Source: Cymbidium sinense
Taxonomy: Eukaryota > Streptophyta > Magnoliopsida > Asparagales > Orchidaceae
Length of the DNA stretch: 64,000 nt
NCBI GenBank assembly: GCA_021442155.1
Contig: CM038222.1
Location: 62,284,266-62,348,265 of the forward strand
Reading direction: 5' to 3'
Positions 48,600-61,039 of this stretch are shown here, piece by piece (within the stretch, counting starts at the first letter, position 1; each line of letters opens with the position of its first letter). A model generated the notes under the pieces. The model saw only the letters and a list, made by a program, of their open reading frames with translations, made no database searches and was not told the origin of the DNA. Made by a program: the position numbers and the translations under genes.

Positions 48600-49440
48600 A
48601 GTTTGAATTGAAAGTTTGAACCCACATCCAACAACTTGGAAGTCTTAAGTGGGATTCAAATAAATTTGAGAAGATTGATTTAAAGAGGAATTTGAATATG
48701 AATCCGACTTCAACAAATTTTGGTATGTTGAAATATAGATTCCAATATTTTGAGAAGGATGCTTCCATATATTCATGTTTATTTGAATTTGAATTATTTT
48801 GATTTGGGGACCCTTTCCTTTAACAAATTTGGGTATGTTAAAGTAAGGGTCAAATTGATTTTGTCTTTGTTTGATAGATTTTAGAATTTTACTTAACAAA
48901 TTTGAGTAAGCTAAGTGAAGTATTTTAAAAATGATTGTTTCTTTTTGTGAATTGTTATTTTGATTTTTAAAATTTTGGAATTCTTACTTTAGCAAATTTA
49001 GGTATGCTAAGTGAAGAACCCAAATGTATTTTGCTTGCATTTTAAAAATAGGATTCTTAGCAAATTTAAGTATGCTAAGAAAAATCCTAAGTGTTTCATT
49101 TATTTTTGGATGTTTTTGATTTTTGAAAATGTATGATCCTTAGCAAATTTAGGACAGATCGGGAACACTTTGGGGTGAACACCCATCCATGCTAAGGAAA
49201 TCCTAAGTGTTTCATTTTTTTTTTTTGAATGTTTTGATTTTTGAAAAAGTAGGATCCTTAGCAAATTTATGTATGATAAGGAAATCCTAAGGTGTTTCAT
49301 CTCTACTTTATTTTGATTGAAAGTGGGGACTTTGCTTTAGAAAATTTGGTATGCTAAGGATGAAGTCCCACTTAGTTTTGAGAAATGGAAATTTCACTTA
49401 GCAAATTTGAGTATGCTAAATGAAATTCCAAATGATGTGT
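48600..49440 (-). repeat. Leader stem-loop array of copy C, about ten units
   Basis: Units of the array-2 family (TTTAGCAAATTT...GTATGCTAAG on the + strand) recur about every 65-95 bp, near 48620, 48712, 48815, 48890, 48985, 49050, 49132, 49253, 49330 and 49390. One unit carries an extra ~35 bp in its loop (49154-49188). Array-1 units, PBS and the 5' LTR are absent; the sequence ends at the junction with copy D. Confidence 0.7.
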
Positions 49441-51240
49441 TCCTTAGATGAGATGGATCATTCCTAAATTATTTGTACCTACTGAGTTGGATCATTCCTT
49501 AGATGAGATAGTTGCACATTATTTCATGTAAAAGAAGGAGATCTTGGGATACGCCTGGTTCAATGAAGAGAAAGTTAGCTTCGATCCCAACAAAGATGAC
49601 TTAATGGGGTGATTCAGCTGGAGTGTGCATGGTTGATACTAGAGGATCTCTCCTTAGAGAACAACAGGCTATGGAAGGTGATGAGGTTGATCAAGAAGAC
49701 ACTGTAGAATTAGCCAAACACCTCTGACATCAATTAAGGCAGAAGGACGAGTAGATTGATAGGATGGCACATCAGTTACAGGACTTGTTAGCAGCAATGT
49801 CAGTGCTTCAAAACCAAGGCCCTCCAATTCATCCTATTACAGTCTATGTCAATCAGCCTGAGTTAGTGAATGTCTTGGACCCAGCCAAGACTTTACCTCC
49901 TGTTGAGCAAGGTAGCACTAGCCTGTATAGGAAGGTAGTGGAAAGTACCTCCATACATGAAAAAGATATAAAATCTATGATTGAGCAACAGGTGGAGGAT
50001 GCTTTAGCTCAAGCCCGGGGAGGAACATCAGTTCCAAAGGGTAGACCTTACCCAGAGGAATTCGATGTTATCCAGTATCCCAAGGGTTTCATGCCTCCTT
50101 CTTTCAAAAGCTTTGATGGCAGTGGAAACCCAAGGCAGCACATAGAACATTTTCAGGCCAGTTATTGCAACGCAGGTGCCAATGATGCTTTGCTCTTCTG
50201 ACTTTTTATTAGTAGCCTACCAGGTATTGCTTTTGATTGGCATGATGAACTACCCAACAGTTCAGTAAAGACATTTGTTGAGTTAGAGCAACTCTTCATC
50301 AAGAGGTTTGTTGGAGCTCAGCAAAGGGTTACTGTAGGTGATCTCGTTGTAGCACAACAGCACCCCGGTGAGGCAATTGTTGATTATATTCTCTGATGGC
50401 ATAACCTAAGTATGAAGTGTGAACCGCGGTTGTCTGAATAGCATCCTATTGAGATTCTCTTGAAGAATATCCATGGCCCGGTCACCTTCATGCTTAAGGG
50501 CTTCACTATCAAGATATTTGAGAAGCTAATAAACAAGGGGGCTAGTCTACAAGAAGAGGCCAAATAGTTATCTTTTCAAGATCAGTTTCCAAAGAAGAAG
50601 CTGCATAAAGTCTATGAAAAGAAGTCGGGGGCAGTGATAGTGGTTGGCAAGGGGAAATAGCCTGCTAGAGATCAATCTGAGAGACCATGACCTCAATAGC
50701 CTCCACCTCCTTTCCGGAGCAACCATACCAAACCTCAACACGGTAGCCATACCACCACCAGCGGCATGCATACCCGTCGCTAGGTAACTATGGTCCACCT
50801 ACTCTTTTAGATAAGTTAAACAAACTTTATACTTTTAAGATGGAGATAATCAGAAAGATCTTTGAGAATCTCTTAAAGAAACCTGATTTTCAGCTACCCA
50901 AGCCTAGGAGATCGGAGGAAGTAGCCAAAAGTCATGATCCAAACTTTTGCCCTTACCACTGTATGCTAGGCTATGTTTTAGAGGATTACTTCACATTCAT
51001 GGACTGGCTTGAACACAGTTTCAAGACTGGTGCTATAATTATTCCAAAGGAATACCTTGTGGAACAACCTTCCAGTTTCATTAAGGTAATCCTTGGGGAT
51101 ACATGTGATCTTGCCAAAACCAAAGAAGATTGGGACATTTTCTTTTCCAAAACCTCTAAGAAGATCATCTAGAAAATCAAGAAGCTTTCCTTCCAAGTGC
51201 CTGAGTCAGCTCAAACCTCTAGCACCAAGCAAGGTTTGCA
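49441..51240 (+). pseudogene. gag: Gag with the end of its N-terminal extension (copy D)
   Basis: Starts at the junction with copy C; a stretch around TTCCTTAGATGAGAT is duplicated ~55 bp apart (49442 and 49497). A coiled-coil-like lead-in (QKDEQIDRM type) precedes an open reading at 49764-50201 containing VLDPAKTLPPVEQGSTSLY, KGRPYPEEFDVIQYPKGF and the start of the capsid-like core. Stops follow, one (50439-50441) shared with A and C. The frame shifts in the Pro-rich tract. The zinc-finger segment (50840-51172 open) is damaged: His and the last Cys have both become Tyr. A KPDFQLP stretch here keeps Gln where A, B and C have a stop. Confidence 0.86.
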
Positions 51241-51600
51241 AGTTTCCAGTGCCAACTCTAAGAAAGTGAGACCTCGCAGCGACAGCAGTGTATGTGTCAT
51301 CAGATAGCCCTTTAGCGACCACGACAAACCCCCATCCTTCAGTTGCAATTTTCACACTAGTGACTTCTTCCATTTCAACTAGCTCTTCTATTTTTTCTAC
51401 TAGTAAAACTCTTGTATCAGTGGATAAGGGCATCAAATCCCTTACTCCACTCACCCTACTTGACTTCTACTTTGTACCTCCAAATGATTCCAAGAAATTG
51501 AATAATAAAGCTAGTTTGAATTACATTTGTGTCTCTTCTGATGAATTATCTTCTCTATTCCTAATAATAACTCTTCAAATCTAAATAATTATAACAATTC
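51241..51600 (+). other. Ser/Thr-rich Gag-protease spacer (copy D)
   Basis: Rich in Ser and Thr in the frame open at 51288-51584, while Gag's end and protease lie in another shared frame. Two compensating frameshifts, at about 51280 and 51570, would explain this. It matches the degraded spacer of copy A at 1581-1980. Confidence 0.55.
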
Positions 51601-53113
51601 TGATCTTTCTCTTTCTAATTCAGAGTTGGACTTTCTAATTCTGAATACTATAGGTTCACCTCTTGAGATAGACTTGGAATCATCTGATTCTGAGGGTCAC
51701 ATAGGAGAAGTTGTAAGTGAACCTGAAGTGCAGGTAGAACCTTCCACCACCTTGCCTCAAGAGATCACCAAAGTCAACCTCCGTAGTGGAAAGGTTCTAC
51801 CTCCTAGGGTAACACCTCAAGATTGAGGGAAATAAGTCATTGGTACTAAAGATCAAGAAGCCCTTCCACAAAATTCTCCACCCTTGGATATGCTTATGGA
51901 AGATCAGCCAAAGGTGGACTACAATGTCCTTTCTCATCTAAGAAAGTTTCCATTTAAGCTAAGCATATATGATGCCCTTGTCCTATCCAAAGAGATGAGG
52001 GAATCACTAATCAAGGCTTTCCTTGATTTTGAAATATGCTTAGCTCAGCTGACCGCTATAGGTGAGGAAGCACATTATTTAAAAGAAGCCCAAGGGATCA
52101 CCTTCATAGTTGAAGACCTTCTTCTACGGGACTTGGAGCACAACCATCCCCTTTACATCACAGTTGACATGGACAGGTTCAGACATGCCAGAGTTCTCAT
52201 AGATCCAGATGCATCGATGAATATTATGAGTATAAAGACCCTTGACTATTTGAAGATCGACATCTCTATGCTCTGAGAAGACTGGATAATGTTGAGAGGA
52301 TTCAACGAGCAAGGTGAGTAGGCTTTAGGTTCAATAGTGTTACCTTTGGAGATAGGTAACTGGAAGACTGAAGCCAAGTTCTACATCATTAATTCAAACA
52401 CTTTATTCACTGCTTTACTTGGTAGGCCTTAGATACATCAGAACAAGATGATTATATCCTCCCTCCATCAGTGCATTAAGTTTAGAAAAGATGGAATTGA
52501 ATATCATTATCAATGGAGATGAAAAGTCATTTTTAGTTAGAAAGGTTGAGATTTTTGAAGATGCAACCTACTATCTTTCTCAAAACACCCTTTCTCGTGA
52601 ACTTGGACAAAATTCAAATGCAAAAATAGCAGAAAAAGAAAAGCCAAAATAAAATGAAAAGAAAAATGAAAGTCCAAGTACACAAGAAAGAAAAATTGAA
52701 GAAGAGATATATCTACATATCACTTTCCACCCATAGTTTATTCCATCATATGGATATGTGTGTAGGATGGCTCAACCTCCACCAGGGAGAGCAGAGGTAG
52801 AAATAGAGGCAGTTCTAAAGGTGGGAGACCCCCTAGTTGGCCTTCAACCAACAAAGGTCGTGTTCTAGTTCATAAGAGTACCCCTGCTATTCACATAGAT
52901 TTGGAATCTAGCTTAGAGGATGAGTCTAATGTGATTAGTGTACTAGCTAACCCCTCTCAGCAGGTTCCATTAAAGGTGACTTTTGATCCTGCAAGAGATG
53001 AAGACTAGGCCTCCAAGCAAAGCAAAGTATTCAAATCTGGTTTATGTGAAACTATCAGGCAAAAGTTGGGAACCGTAGCTCTTACCTAACTTACACCTCA
53101 GAAAGTTGAAGGT
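51601..53113 (+). pseudogene. pro: Aspartic protease and linker (copy D)
   Basis: The NLRSGKVLPPRV stretch (about 51774-51810) precedes the protease. Open at 51884-52276. The active-site loop reads Asp-Pro-Asp-Ala at 52202-52213, where Gly is expected third, so activity is unlikely. The stop at 52274-52276 falls at the same codon as in copy A. The LLGRP segment (near 52419) is kept. The Lys-rich linker (52600-52700) is shorter and more decayed than A's. The linker continues past 53000 toward RT. Confidence 0.82.
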
Positions 53114-54480
53114 TTGATAATTAAGGAAATCCCTAAGTCTTCTAGTGACACTAAGCAGAAGAGGTTCTTTTTGGGTTCATCATTTTCAAGTCCTACAGTT
53201 GATGTAGAACTTGAGGAGGATACTTTTAAAAAATTAATGGAATTACCTTTTGACTTTTACTCACCTTGTGTTCAAAATCTTATACAGAAAGGTTTAGTTC
53301 TTCACACATGGTCCAAGGATAGGTCAGAGTACTTTGAGAAATTATGGAACAATATAGGCAGGGAAGCACAACCAAGAGTAGGACTAGGATTCAGTACAAT
53401 GGATTCAGTCGATAATGAAGATTATTACCTAGTTGTTACCAATCAGTTGGAGTCTGATAGGTTCTTCTCACACAATACCAACTCTTATAAGAATGTGTGT
53501 TTAGAAAACTCAGATGATCCAGATGATCTCCAAGTCAAAGAGGCACCACCAGAATTTGAAGAAATAATCCATTCAATAATTGATAAACTTAAAGAAATTA
53601 ACCTCAGAATAGAAGAAACTTCTCGCCCGACATACATCAATTCATTGTTGAATGAAGAACAAGCCAATGACTTAGTTAGGCTATTGACTGATTTTAAAGA
53701 TTATTTTGCATGGAGTTATAAAGAAATGCCCAGATTATCTCCTAACATAGCAGTCCACAAGCTAGCAATAGATCCTAATGTTACCCCTATTAAGCAAGCT
53801 CCTAGACACATGCGAATAGAAATTGAACAACAGGTCATTTCTGAAGTCAAGAAACTGATCGATGATGGTTTCATTAGTGAAGAAAAATATCCTACCTGGT
53901 TAGCTAGTGTCATCCCAGTTAAAAAGAAGAATGGCTAAATTTGCATTTGTGTCAATTTTAGGGACTTAAATAAGGCATGTCTTAAGGATGAGTTTCCACT
54001 TCCTATACCAGAATTAATGGTGGACATTGCCTCATCTCATGCAGTCTTTTCTTTCATGGATGGGTCATCTGGCTATAACCAAATCAAGATGTCTCCTAAA
54101 GATGAAAGAAACACGCCTCATGAAATCTTACATTATAGGGTCATGCCTTTTGGCCATAAAAATGTTGGTGCTACATACCAACGGACCATGACTCAGATCT
54201 TCAATGAGCTCATCCATCATCAGGTTAAGTGTTACGTTGATAATCTAGTAGTCAAGAGTTTGGAGAAGGAAGACCATCTCTTTGACTTCATAGTATTTTT
54301 TGAACGGTTAAGATAATATAACCTCAAAATGAATCTCCTGAAGTGTGCATTCAGAGTCACTTCAGGGAAATTCCTTGGGTTTATTGTTCAACACCAGGGA
54401 ATAGAAATAGATCCTGAAAAGATCAAAGCTATCTTAAAAATGCCACCTCCTAAGAGTTTAACTCAACTTTGATCCTTTTA
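53114..54480 (+). pseudogene. pol: Linker end and reverse transcriptase (copy D)
   Basis: The longest open stretch of the window, 274 codons (53114-53938), covers the end of the protease-RT linker (FYSPCVQNLIQKGL, WSKDRSEYFEKLW, GLGFSTMDSVDNEDYYLV) and the RT N-terminus (AWSYKEMPRLS, IKQAPRHM, PTWLASVIPVKKKNG). It ends in a TAA at a codon that is also stopped in copy A. RT goes on with NFRDLNKA and FMDGSSGYNQIKM (54017-54316 open). The catalytic box is Tyr-Val-Asp-Asn at 54233-54244, with the second Asp changed. The stop at 54314-54316 is shared with A. The RT connection runs to about 54480. Confidence 0.9.
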
Positions 54481-55020
54481 AGGATGGCTGGCATATCTAA
54501 GACATTTTATCTCAAACCTATCAGGGAGATGCAAATCATTTTCAGAACTTGTCAAAAAGGATGCCAAGTTCAAGTGGGATGATAAGTGCCAACATACTTT
54601 CGAATACATCAAAGAGTACTTGGTGAAGTGCCGGTTCAGCGACCCTTATCGGAGCCACTCATCCTTTATCGATGCATTGGTCAGCTCCCGATTGTTGGCC
54701 CAAGCCAATGATGAGGGGAAGGAAATCACTCTCTACTACCTCAGCCATCATCTAATTCCTGGTGAAGCAAACTATCCACCCATTGAGAAACATTGCCTAG
54801 CTTTGATCTTTGCTTCCCAAAAGCTACAGCATTATATGCTTTCTCATAAGGTGAACTTGATCTCTCAAACCAATCCACTGTAGTATTTCATGACACAGCC
54901 AATGCTATCCATACATTTAGCACGCTGGTCCATGATACTTTCACAGTTTGATATCACATTTGTACCCCTCCATGCAGTAGAAAGATAAGCACTAGCAGAT
55001 TTCTTAGCAGCACACCCACT
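54481..55020 (+). pseudogene. rnh: First RNase H domain (copy D)
   Basis: Open at 54620-54883: LLAQANDEGKEITLYYLSHHLIPGEANYPPIEKHCLALIFASQKLQHYML, as in the ordinary gypsy RNase H. The stretch that should give the first catalytic Asp (YTDA in copy A) is scrambled by small indels near 54640-54670. The domain would remove RNA from RNA-DNA hybrids during reverse transcription. A FLAAHPLP stretch leads to the second RNase H. Confidence 0.8.
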
Positions 55021-55640
55021 CCCTGCTAATTCTTTGCTTAGTGATGATCTCCCCGTTGAACAAATCATAAACTTAGGGGAGGCCAGCAACCATCATTGGG
55101 AGATGTATTTTGATGGTGTTGCTTCTTTTATTAAAGGTGAAGTACCACAATCTATTCTCCCAGGAAGAGTAGGGGTAGGAATAGTTCTTCTAACTCCAAA
55201 CTGTGATGTAATGAGATTCTCATACTATCTATCCAACCCCTGCACCAACAACAAAGTTGAGTATGAGGCTTTAATTGCAAGTCTAGAGTTAGCCATCACT
55301 ATCAATGTCAAGAGGATCAACATCTTTGGGGATTCTTAGTTGGTCATCAACCAGATTGTCAGTTCTAACCAGGTTCTCAAACCTAAGCTTCATCATTATG
55401 ATGAGTATACCATGAAGCTGTTGGCTCAGATTCCTGAAGTCACCATCTACAAGGATCCCCAAGCAGAGAATGTAGTAACAGATACTTTGGCTAAACTTTC
55501 CAAAGAATTGGCATGTCTGGAGGATGAGTCTATTTCAATAAGGGTCCAAAATAGACAAGTCATATCCCTTATTGATGTTGAACTCATCGAGAGACTTTCA
55601 CTTGAAGGGGAGGTTGTCGTTGCCTTAAGGACAAGGAGCT
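55021..55640 (+). pseudogene. Second, archaeal-type RNase H domain (copy D)
   Basis: The catalytic set is visible: Asp in WEMYFDG (codon 55112-55114), Glu in NNKVEYEALIASLELA (about 55255), Asp in IFGDS (about 55330) and a later Asp in TDTLAKLS (about 55480). This is the aRNH domain added after the ordinary RNase H in plant Tat elements. One stop, TAG at 55337-55339, stands where family members have Gln in SQLV. Without it, 55034-55642 would be a single open frame. Copy A lacks the whole domain. It may refine primer processing; the exact role in Tat elements is not settled. Confidence 0.85.
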
Positions 55641-56810
55641 AGACTGGAGGCAACCATTTATAGATTACTTGAACACTGACAAACTACCTCAAGAAAGTTC
55701 ATAAGCCCATTAAGTGAAATAGAGAGCTCTTGATGACACCCTATATCACCGGTCCTTTAATCAAATGTGGTTACACTGTTTAGACAAACATGAAGCTTGT
55801 GGGTAATCGAGGTACATTTTATGAACACATCAATCGATCTAAAGATGAAGATGAAGAAGATCACTTGGATACTCTTGACCGATGATTACGGTGCATGAAT
55901 GTAGCTAGGAGATGCCATCGTATGCGGTGTGGTCCTCCTCCACCAAACCATATTTCATGGCCATTTGGTGTTGGGTACATTGTGGTCCATCGATCCTTCA
56001 TCTTCATCTTACCACTACTTTTCCAAGTGGGGAAGCCATCCCACTGAGAGAGGTCATAGCATAGCATGTGCTTTAATTTTTTAAGAACCATATCGTATAT
56101 AGGTCCGGGATACCTCAACAAATTATATTCGATAATGGTACGGCATTCAAAAGCACAAAGATCAACAGCTTCACCAGAAGACACGGTATAGATTGGAGAT
56201 ACTCCACCATCCACTACCCTAGAGCAAATGGCTTAGTGGAAGCTTTCAATAAAAATCTCATCCATATATTGAAGAAGACTCTAGATGACAATAAACGATA
56301 GTGGAACGAGCAGTTGGTTGAAGCCTTGTGGGACTACTGCACCACATACCAAACTCCAACTTAGTCTACCTCATTTTTCTTAGTGTATAGGTCTGAAGTC
56401 ATTCTTCCTTTAGAAGTTCAACTCCCATCACTAAGGATAGCATTGGGCAACAAGATCACTACCAAGTAGAATGCAAAGTTGCAATTAGAAGAGCTCGAAG
56501 ATTTGGAGGAGAGTCACCTATGAGCGTGTCAGAACCTCGAGTTGTATAAGGCCAAAATGATTGAAGCTCACAATAAGCTGGTCTGCCCTAGGTCTTTCTA
56601 AGTAGGAGAACTTGTGTTAGTCCTAAGGAGACCAATTGTTACCCATCAAAAGATGGGAGGCAAGTTTGAACCCACTTGGGAAGGCCCCTATGTCATAGAG
56701 AAAGCCCACTAAGGAGAATCTTATCAGCTTATTGATTATAAAGGGCTTGCAATTAATGGGCTCTATCTAAAAAACATTACCCATGAAACAAATTATGTTT
56801 GAAAAAAATC
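55641..56810 (+). pseudogene. int: Integrase (copy D), strongly decayed
   Basis: The zinc-binding region (55780-55935) is only partly legible. The first catalytic Asp codon is lost in small deletions near 55968, and ~40 bp of the core are missing near 56005. The second Asp is kept in a DNGTAFKS stretch (about 56130), and Glu in GLVEAFNK (about 56235). The C-terminal part has QMGGKFEPTWEGP-like sequence (about 56655-56690) and ends at INGLYLK near 56770. Several stops are present. Confidence 0.8.
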
Positions 56811-59586
56811 ATTAATAAAAAGAATAAAAATCTTATTCCATTCATTAAATCTTCTCTTCTTTTGAAGCATTATTTTCTTATCTAACGAATCCACCGTGAT
56901 GTATTTAGGGTAGGTGTAAGAGTCCCCCAGTGGCATCCTATCTCTCTTTTACAATACAAACATAATCTCCTGATGCTTTTAAAATAGGTGTGAGAGAACT
57001 CGGGAGGCATCCTATTTTGATTAGCACAACTAAGTTGTTGTAAGAGTCCCCTAGCGGCATCCTTTCTTAGTGGGAATTGTGTTTTCCATTTGTGGCGCGA
57101 TTTCATCAAATTCCCCAACATGTTTCTAGGTTAGGTGTAAGAGTCCCCCAGAGGCATCATATTTTTTTTAACATATGCACAAACACAAACACAAATCATT
57201 TATCTCAAGCTATTTTGATGTGGGAGCAAGCCCTTGTGGCACTCACTCATTAGCTGCTATAGGTCAAGTATACATACTACCTCACTAGTATGTCACCCCA
57301 GTGGTCATTTGTTGGAGGATGTAAGTCCCCGAGCTTTCTTTCTAACTTGGCCATTGCAAACCAATGAGAGCCTTATTAGTAAGGTAGATTTCACTGTCCA
57401 GTCAGTAAGCTACCTCATGTTGACTTTGTTTAAGATGATGTAAGTCCCCGTGCTTTTTTTTGAATTAGCCATCATGCACTAACTAGGTTGAGTATATTTG
57501 AGGTTTAGGGTAAGTCCTCTAGAGGCTCCTTTCCTTTTAACTACATTTGAGTTGACATAAGTCACCCAGTGGCATTCACTCAGTAGTCACCATTGGTCGA
57601 ATAGCACTTATCGAGCTGAAGACAGACTATCCCAGTAATTAGTTCTGTTATAGAAGGATGTGAGTCCCCGAGCTTTCTTCCTAGGCTGATTGTTGCAAAC
57701 TGACAAGCACCTTAGGTTGGTTGATGTTCACTATGCTGATAGCGATTCACTCGATGGGTACACCACTCTTGGCAGATATGAGTCCCCGCGCTTTCTCCTT
57801 GAGTAGGACATTGAATACCTATTGGAGATATGACTAGCCATGTCATTTTCTCCAGGGTGTTAGATTAAGCCCTTAGCAGCCCAATCCCTTGTGGGCACTC
57901 CATTTGGATCAAGTCTTTCGTGACCCCATTTAGAAACTGCCCAGGTTACTTTTGGATTGGACTGTTCCCCTTTCCTAGTAGCCACCCCTGTAGTTGGAAA
58001 ATTTGTTCAACAGATGCACAGATTCTCCCTTGGTTTGGTAAATCTGAGATAGGTCTAGGCTGATATAAGCTCCTTCACAGTTTGATCTTGCACAAACTAA
58101 CAGGGTCCACGATAAAACTAAACAAAAAAAATAGAATTTTTGCTTGTGGATTAGGAATTCAAGCCCCCAAAGTTTCCCTTTTCTCGAGCAGGCGTCTTAT
58201 CTTTAGGGCAATGTCAGCAGAACTCCCTATAGGAATTTTCTAACTACTTGAGTTGAGATAAATTCCCGGGTCGGTAATCACTCCGTAGTCACCCTTAGGT
58301 CGGGTTCAATCTATTTCTCCACAAGCAAGTTACCCTGGTAATCATTCCTTTTTGAAAGATATAATACTATGATGCATTCTTTCTAGCATGATTATCGCAA
58401 ACTGACGGTCAGCCTTAGGTCGGGTTTGATTTGTTGCCCAAAGAAACTGATCACCTAGTGGTACTTTTCTAGTGGAAGATGTGAGTCCCCAAGCTTTCTT
58501 CATTTAAATCGATCATTGCAAATCAAAAGGCGGCCGAATAGTTCTCCCATCGATCGAGAAGCTACTCCCTTTGGTTCAGTAAATCTGAGTTAGGTCTAGA
58601 GCTCCTTCTCCTTGATCCATATGATGAAATCCATCAAAATAAATAAACAAACAAACCTAAAAAATGAAAATAATCTTTGACTATCCTTGAGCTAATTTAA
58701 GGCCCCCAACGGCATTCACTCAATAGTCAGCCTTAGGTCGGGTTTGATTTGTTACCCAAAGCAATTGATCACCCCGGTGGTCCCTTATTTCTAGAAGATG
58801 TGAGTCCCCACACTTTCTTCTTAAGACTTAACCATTGCAACTTGAAAGGCACTCCCTTGGTTGGATAGTCCTACCATGTGATTGGTAGACTACTCCCTTT
58901 GAATTAGTAAATCTAAGTTAGGTCTAGGCCTTCATGCCTCTTACATAGTATAGTTCATCGCAAACCAATGGGATTCATAATCAAAATAGACATTATTGAA
59001 GAACATGAAATTAATCTTGACTATCTTTGAGTTGGTTTAAGTTCCCTAGTGGCATTCACTCAATAGTCAGCCCTAGGTTGGGTTCAATCTATTATCTTGT
59101 TAATAGATTACCCCAGTAAATAGTCTTTACTTTGGAGGATGTAAGTCTACTACACTTTCTTCCTAGTACAACTATTGCACACTGAAAGGCATCCCTTTGA
59201 TTGGCTAATCCTACTATATGTTTAGTAAACTACCCCTTTGAATTGGTAAATATAAGTTAGGTCTTAGCCTCCGTGGCTCCTACTTAGTGCAATTCATCAT
59301 AAACAATAGGGCTCATCTCAAAAATTCAAAACTGAACAAAAATAAAAACAAATTCAACCCTCTTCCCCAGCGAAAACAAATCAAATCTTTTTCTCCTCAG
59401 TGAGACTCATATCAAATCAAATCTCTCGTCCCTTTGTGGATGATTTGAATCTGCTTCCCTAATGGAAGGTTCATGCTCTATCCCTTAGTGGATTTTTCCC
59501 TCTTTCTTATGTCTTGGACATAAGTAGAGTCACATTACACTAAGCTCTAGATTCTTTCTTTTCCTTGCATTAGGAATAGATTGTTT
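56811..59586 (+). repeat. 3' UTR of copy D with two repeat families
   Basis: Four short modules (GTGTAAGAGTCCCCCAGTGG type) lie near 56912, 56987, 57037 and 57136. About eight longer modules with ATGTGAGTCCCC...GCTTTCTTC follow near 57318, 57436, 57656, 57774, 58351, 58478, 58796 and 59137, at irregular spacing. The end part has CAAATCAAATC runs and TAGTGGA phrases. Nothing coding is seen. Confidence 0.72.
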
Positions 59587-60020
59587 CTGTTAGTGCTTGT
59601 GATCTTTTGGTGTTGTTGATCATTTTGGTCAATACTAAAATATGTGGTGTTCCTTATCAGTCACACCACACCTATTGGGTTCCCTTTATTGACCTCATTT
59701 TTAGGATGAGCTCTCAACCCCTCCATCTTAGACATAGGACTTCTCTTAGACTTTAAGAGTCCCTTAGTCTTCAGACACATCTAGTGATTCAGTGGACACT
59801 CTACCTAGCCCTAGAGACTTAGAAGAGTTGTAGGAATAGGTCATGCATAGGGTGTAGGAAAATTTGCATACCCTTAGCTTGAACCATTCCTCACTTTCCT
59901 TCATTCAAGTCAAACTCCAAATCAATTTTATTTGATTTTCTCCAAACTCAAATCAATTCCATATTGAAACATATAATTGAAACCCATGATCAAAATCCAT
60001 CAAAATTCCTAAGTCCAAAT

Positions 60021-60735
60021 TTTCTTAAGTTCTTTAAGTTCTCCCTTAAAGACTTTGCTTCATCATGATCAAAACCAATTCAAATCTTTGAGATTTTCTC
60101 ATAACTCATTTATATCATCATTTATATTTACATATATAAATGAAATATAAATACAAATCCATCAAATCAAACTTAAAATTTCAAATCAATTCATGAAATT
60201 CTCTTAAGTTCTTTAAGTTCTCCCTTAAGGACCTAGCCTAAATCATCATCAAATCAATTTAAATCCTTAGGATTTTCTCAAAACTCATTTATATTCCCAT
60301 TTATATTCACATATATATATATATGAAATATAAATATAAATCAATCAAATCAAATTTATAAATTAAATTCCCAATTTAAAATCATTCTTAAGTCATTAAT
60401 TCTCCATTAATGGACTTAGCCTAAATCTTGATCAAACCATCTCAAAGTCATGGGATTTTCTCATAATTAATTTATATCTTCATTTATATTCACATATATA
60501 AATGAAATATAAATACTAACCAATCAAACAAAATTCAAAAATTTAAACTCCAAACTATAAAATTTTCTTAAGTCCTTTAAATCCTTCTTAATGGACTTAG
60601 CCCAAATCATGATTAGACCACTTCAAATATTTGAAATTTTATCATGATCCATTTATATTCCCATTTATATTCACATATATAAATGAAATATAAATTCAAA
60701 CAATCAAACCCAATTCCAAAAATCAAACTCAAATC
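60021..60735 (+). repeat. ~178-bp tandem repeat, four units, in the LTR of copy D
   Basis: Units start near 60021, 60200, 60384 and 60562 (spacing 179, 184 and 178 bp). Unit order and content match copy B's 3' LTR unit by unit. Confidence 0.75.
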
Positions 60736-61039
60736 CACTCAAAATCCAATCTAAGACTTTCAAGCCAAATTCTTGAACTTAGCCTAATCAACTTCAAATC
60801 AAGCCAAACTCTTGATTTTCTTTAATGATTCAATCAACCCTACAATCATGAGCCCATATATAAATACAAACTTTAATCACCAAATCAAAAACTAAGTCAA
60901 AAATCAAAGCCAAAACCCTTTCATATTTTTCCTTTGAATATGAAATTATCAAATGGATAAAAATTCATTTGACTTCAAAGCACTTGTAAATGGATTTATA
61001 TTTCAATCGTAAGTCCATATACAAGCTCAATCAAGCTCA

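Larger units (their letters stand above)
33545..49440 (-). mobile_element. Copy C: inverted, internally deleted Tat-type element
   Basis: Read on the minus strand: leader stem-loops (49440-48600), N-terminal extension (from 48495), Gag, a jump into the middle of integrase (near 45214), 3' UTR and a long LTR ending near 33566. Protease, RT, both RNase H domains and half of integrase are gone. At the far end the LTR continues into nine bases of PBS sequence and then ~15 bp of unplaced AT-rich DNA before copy B, so this LTR once stood before another element body. At the other end the leader abuts copy D head to head. Confidence 0.85.
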
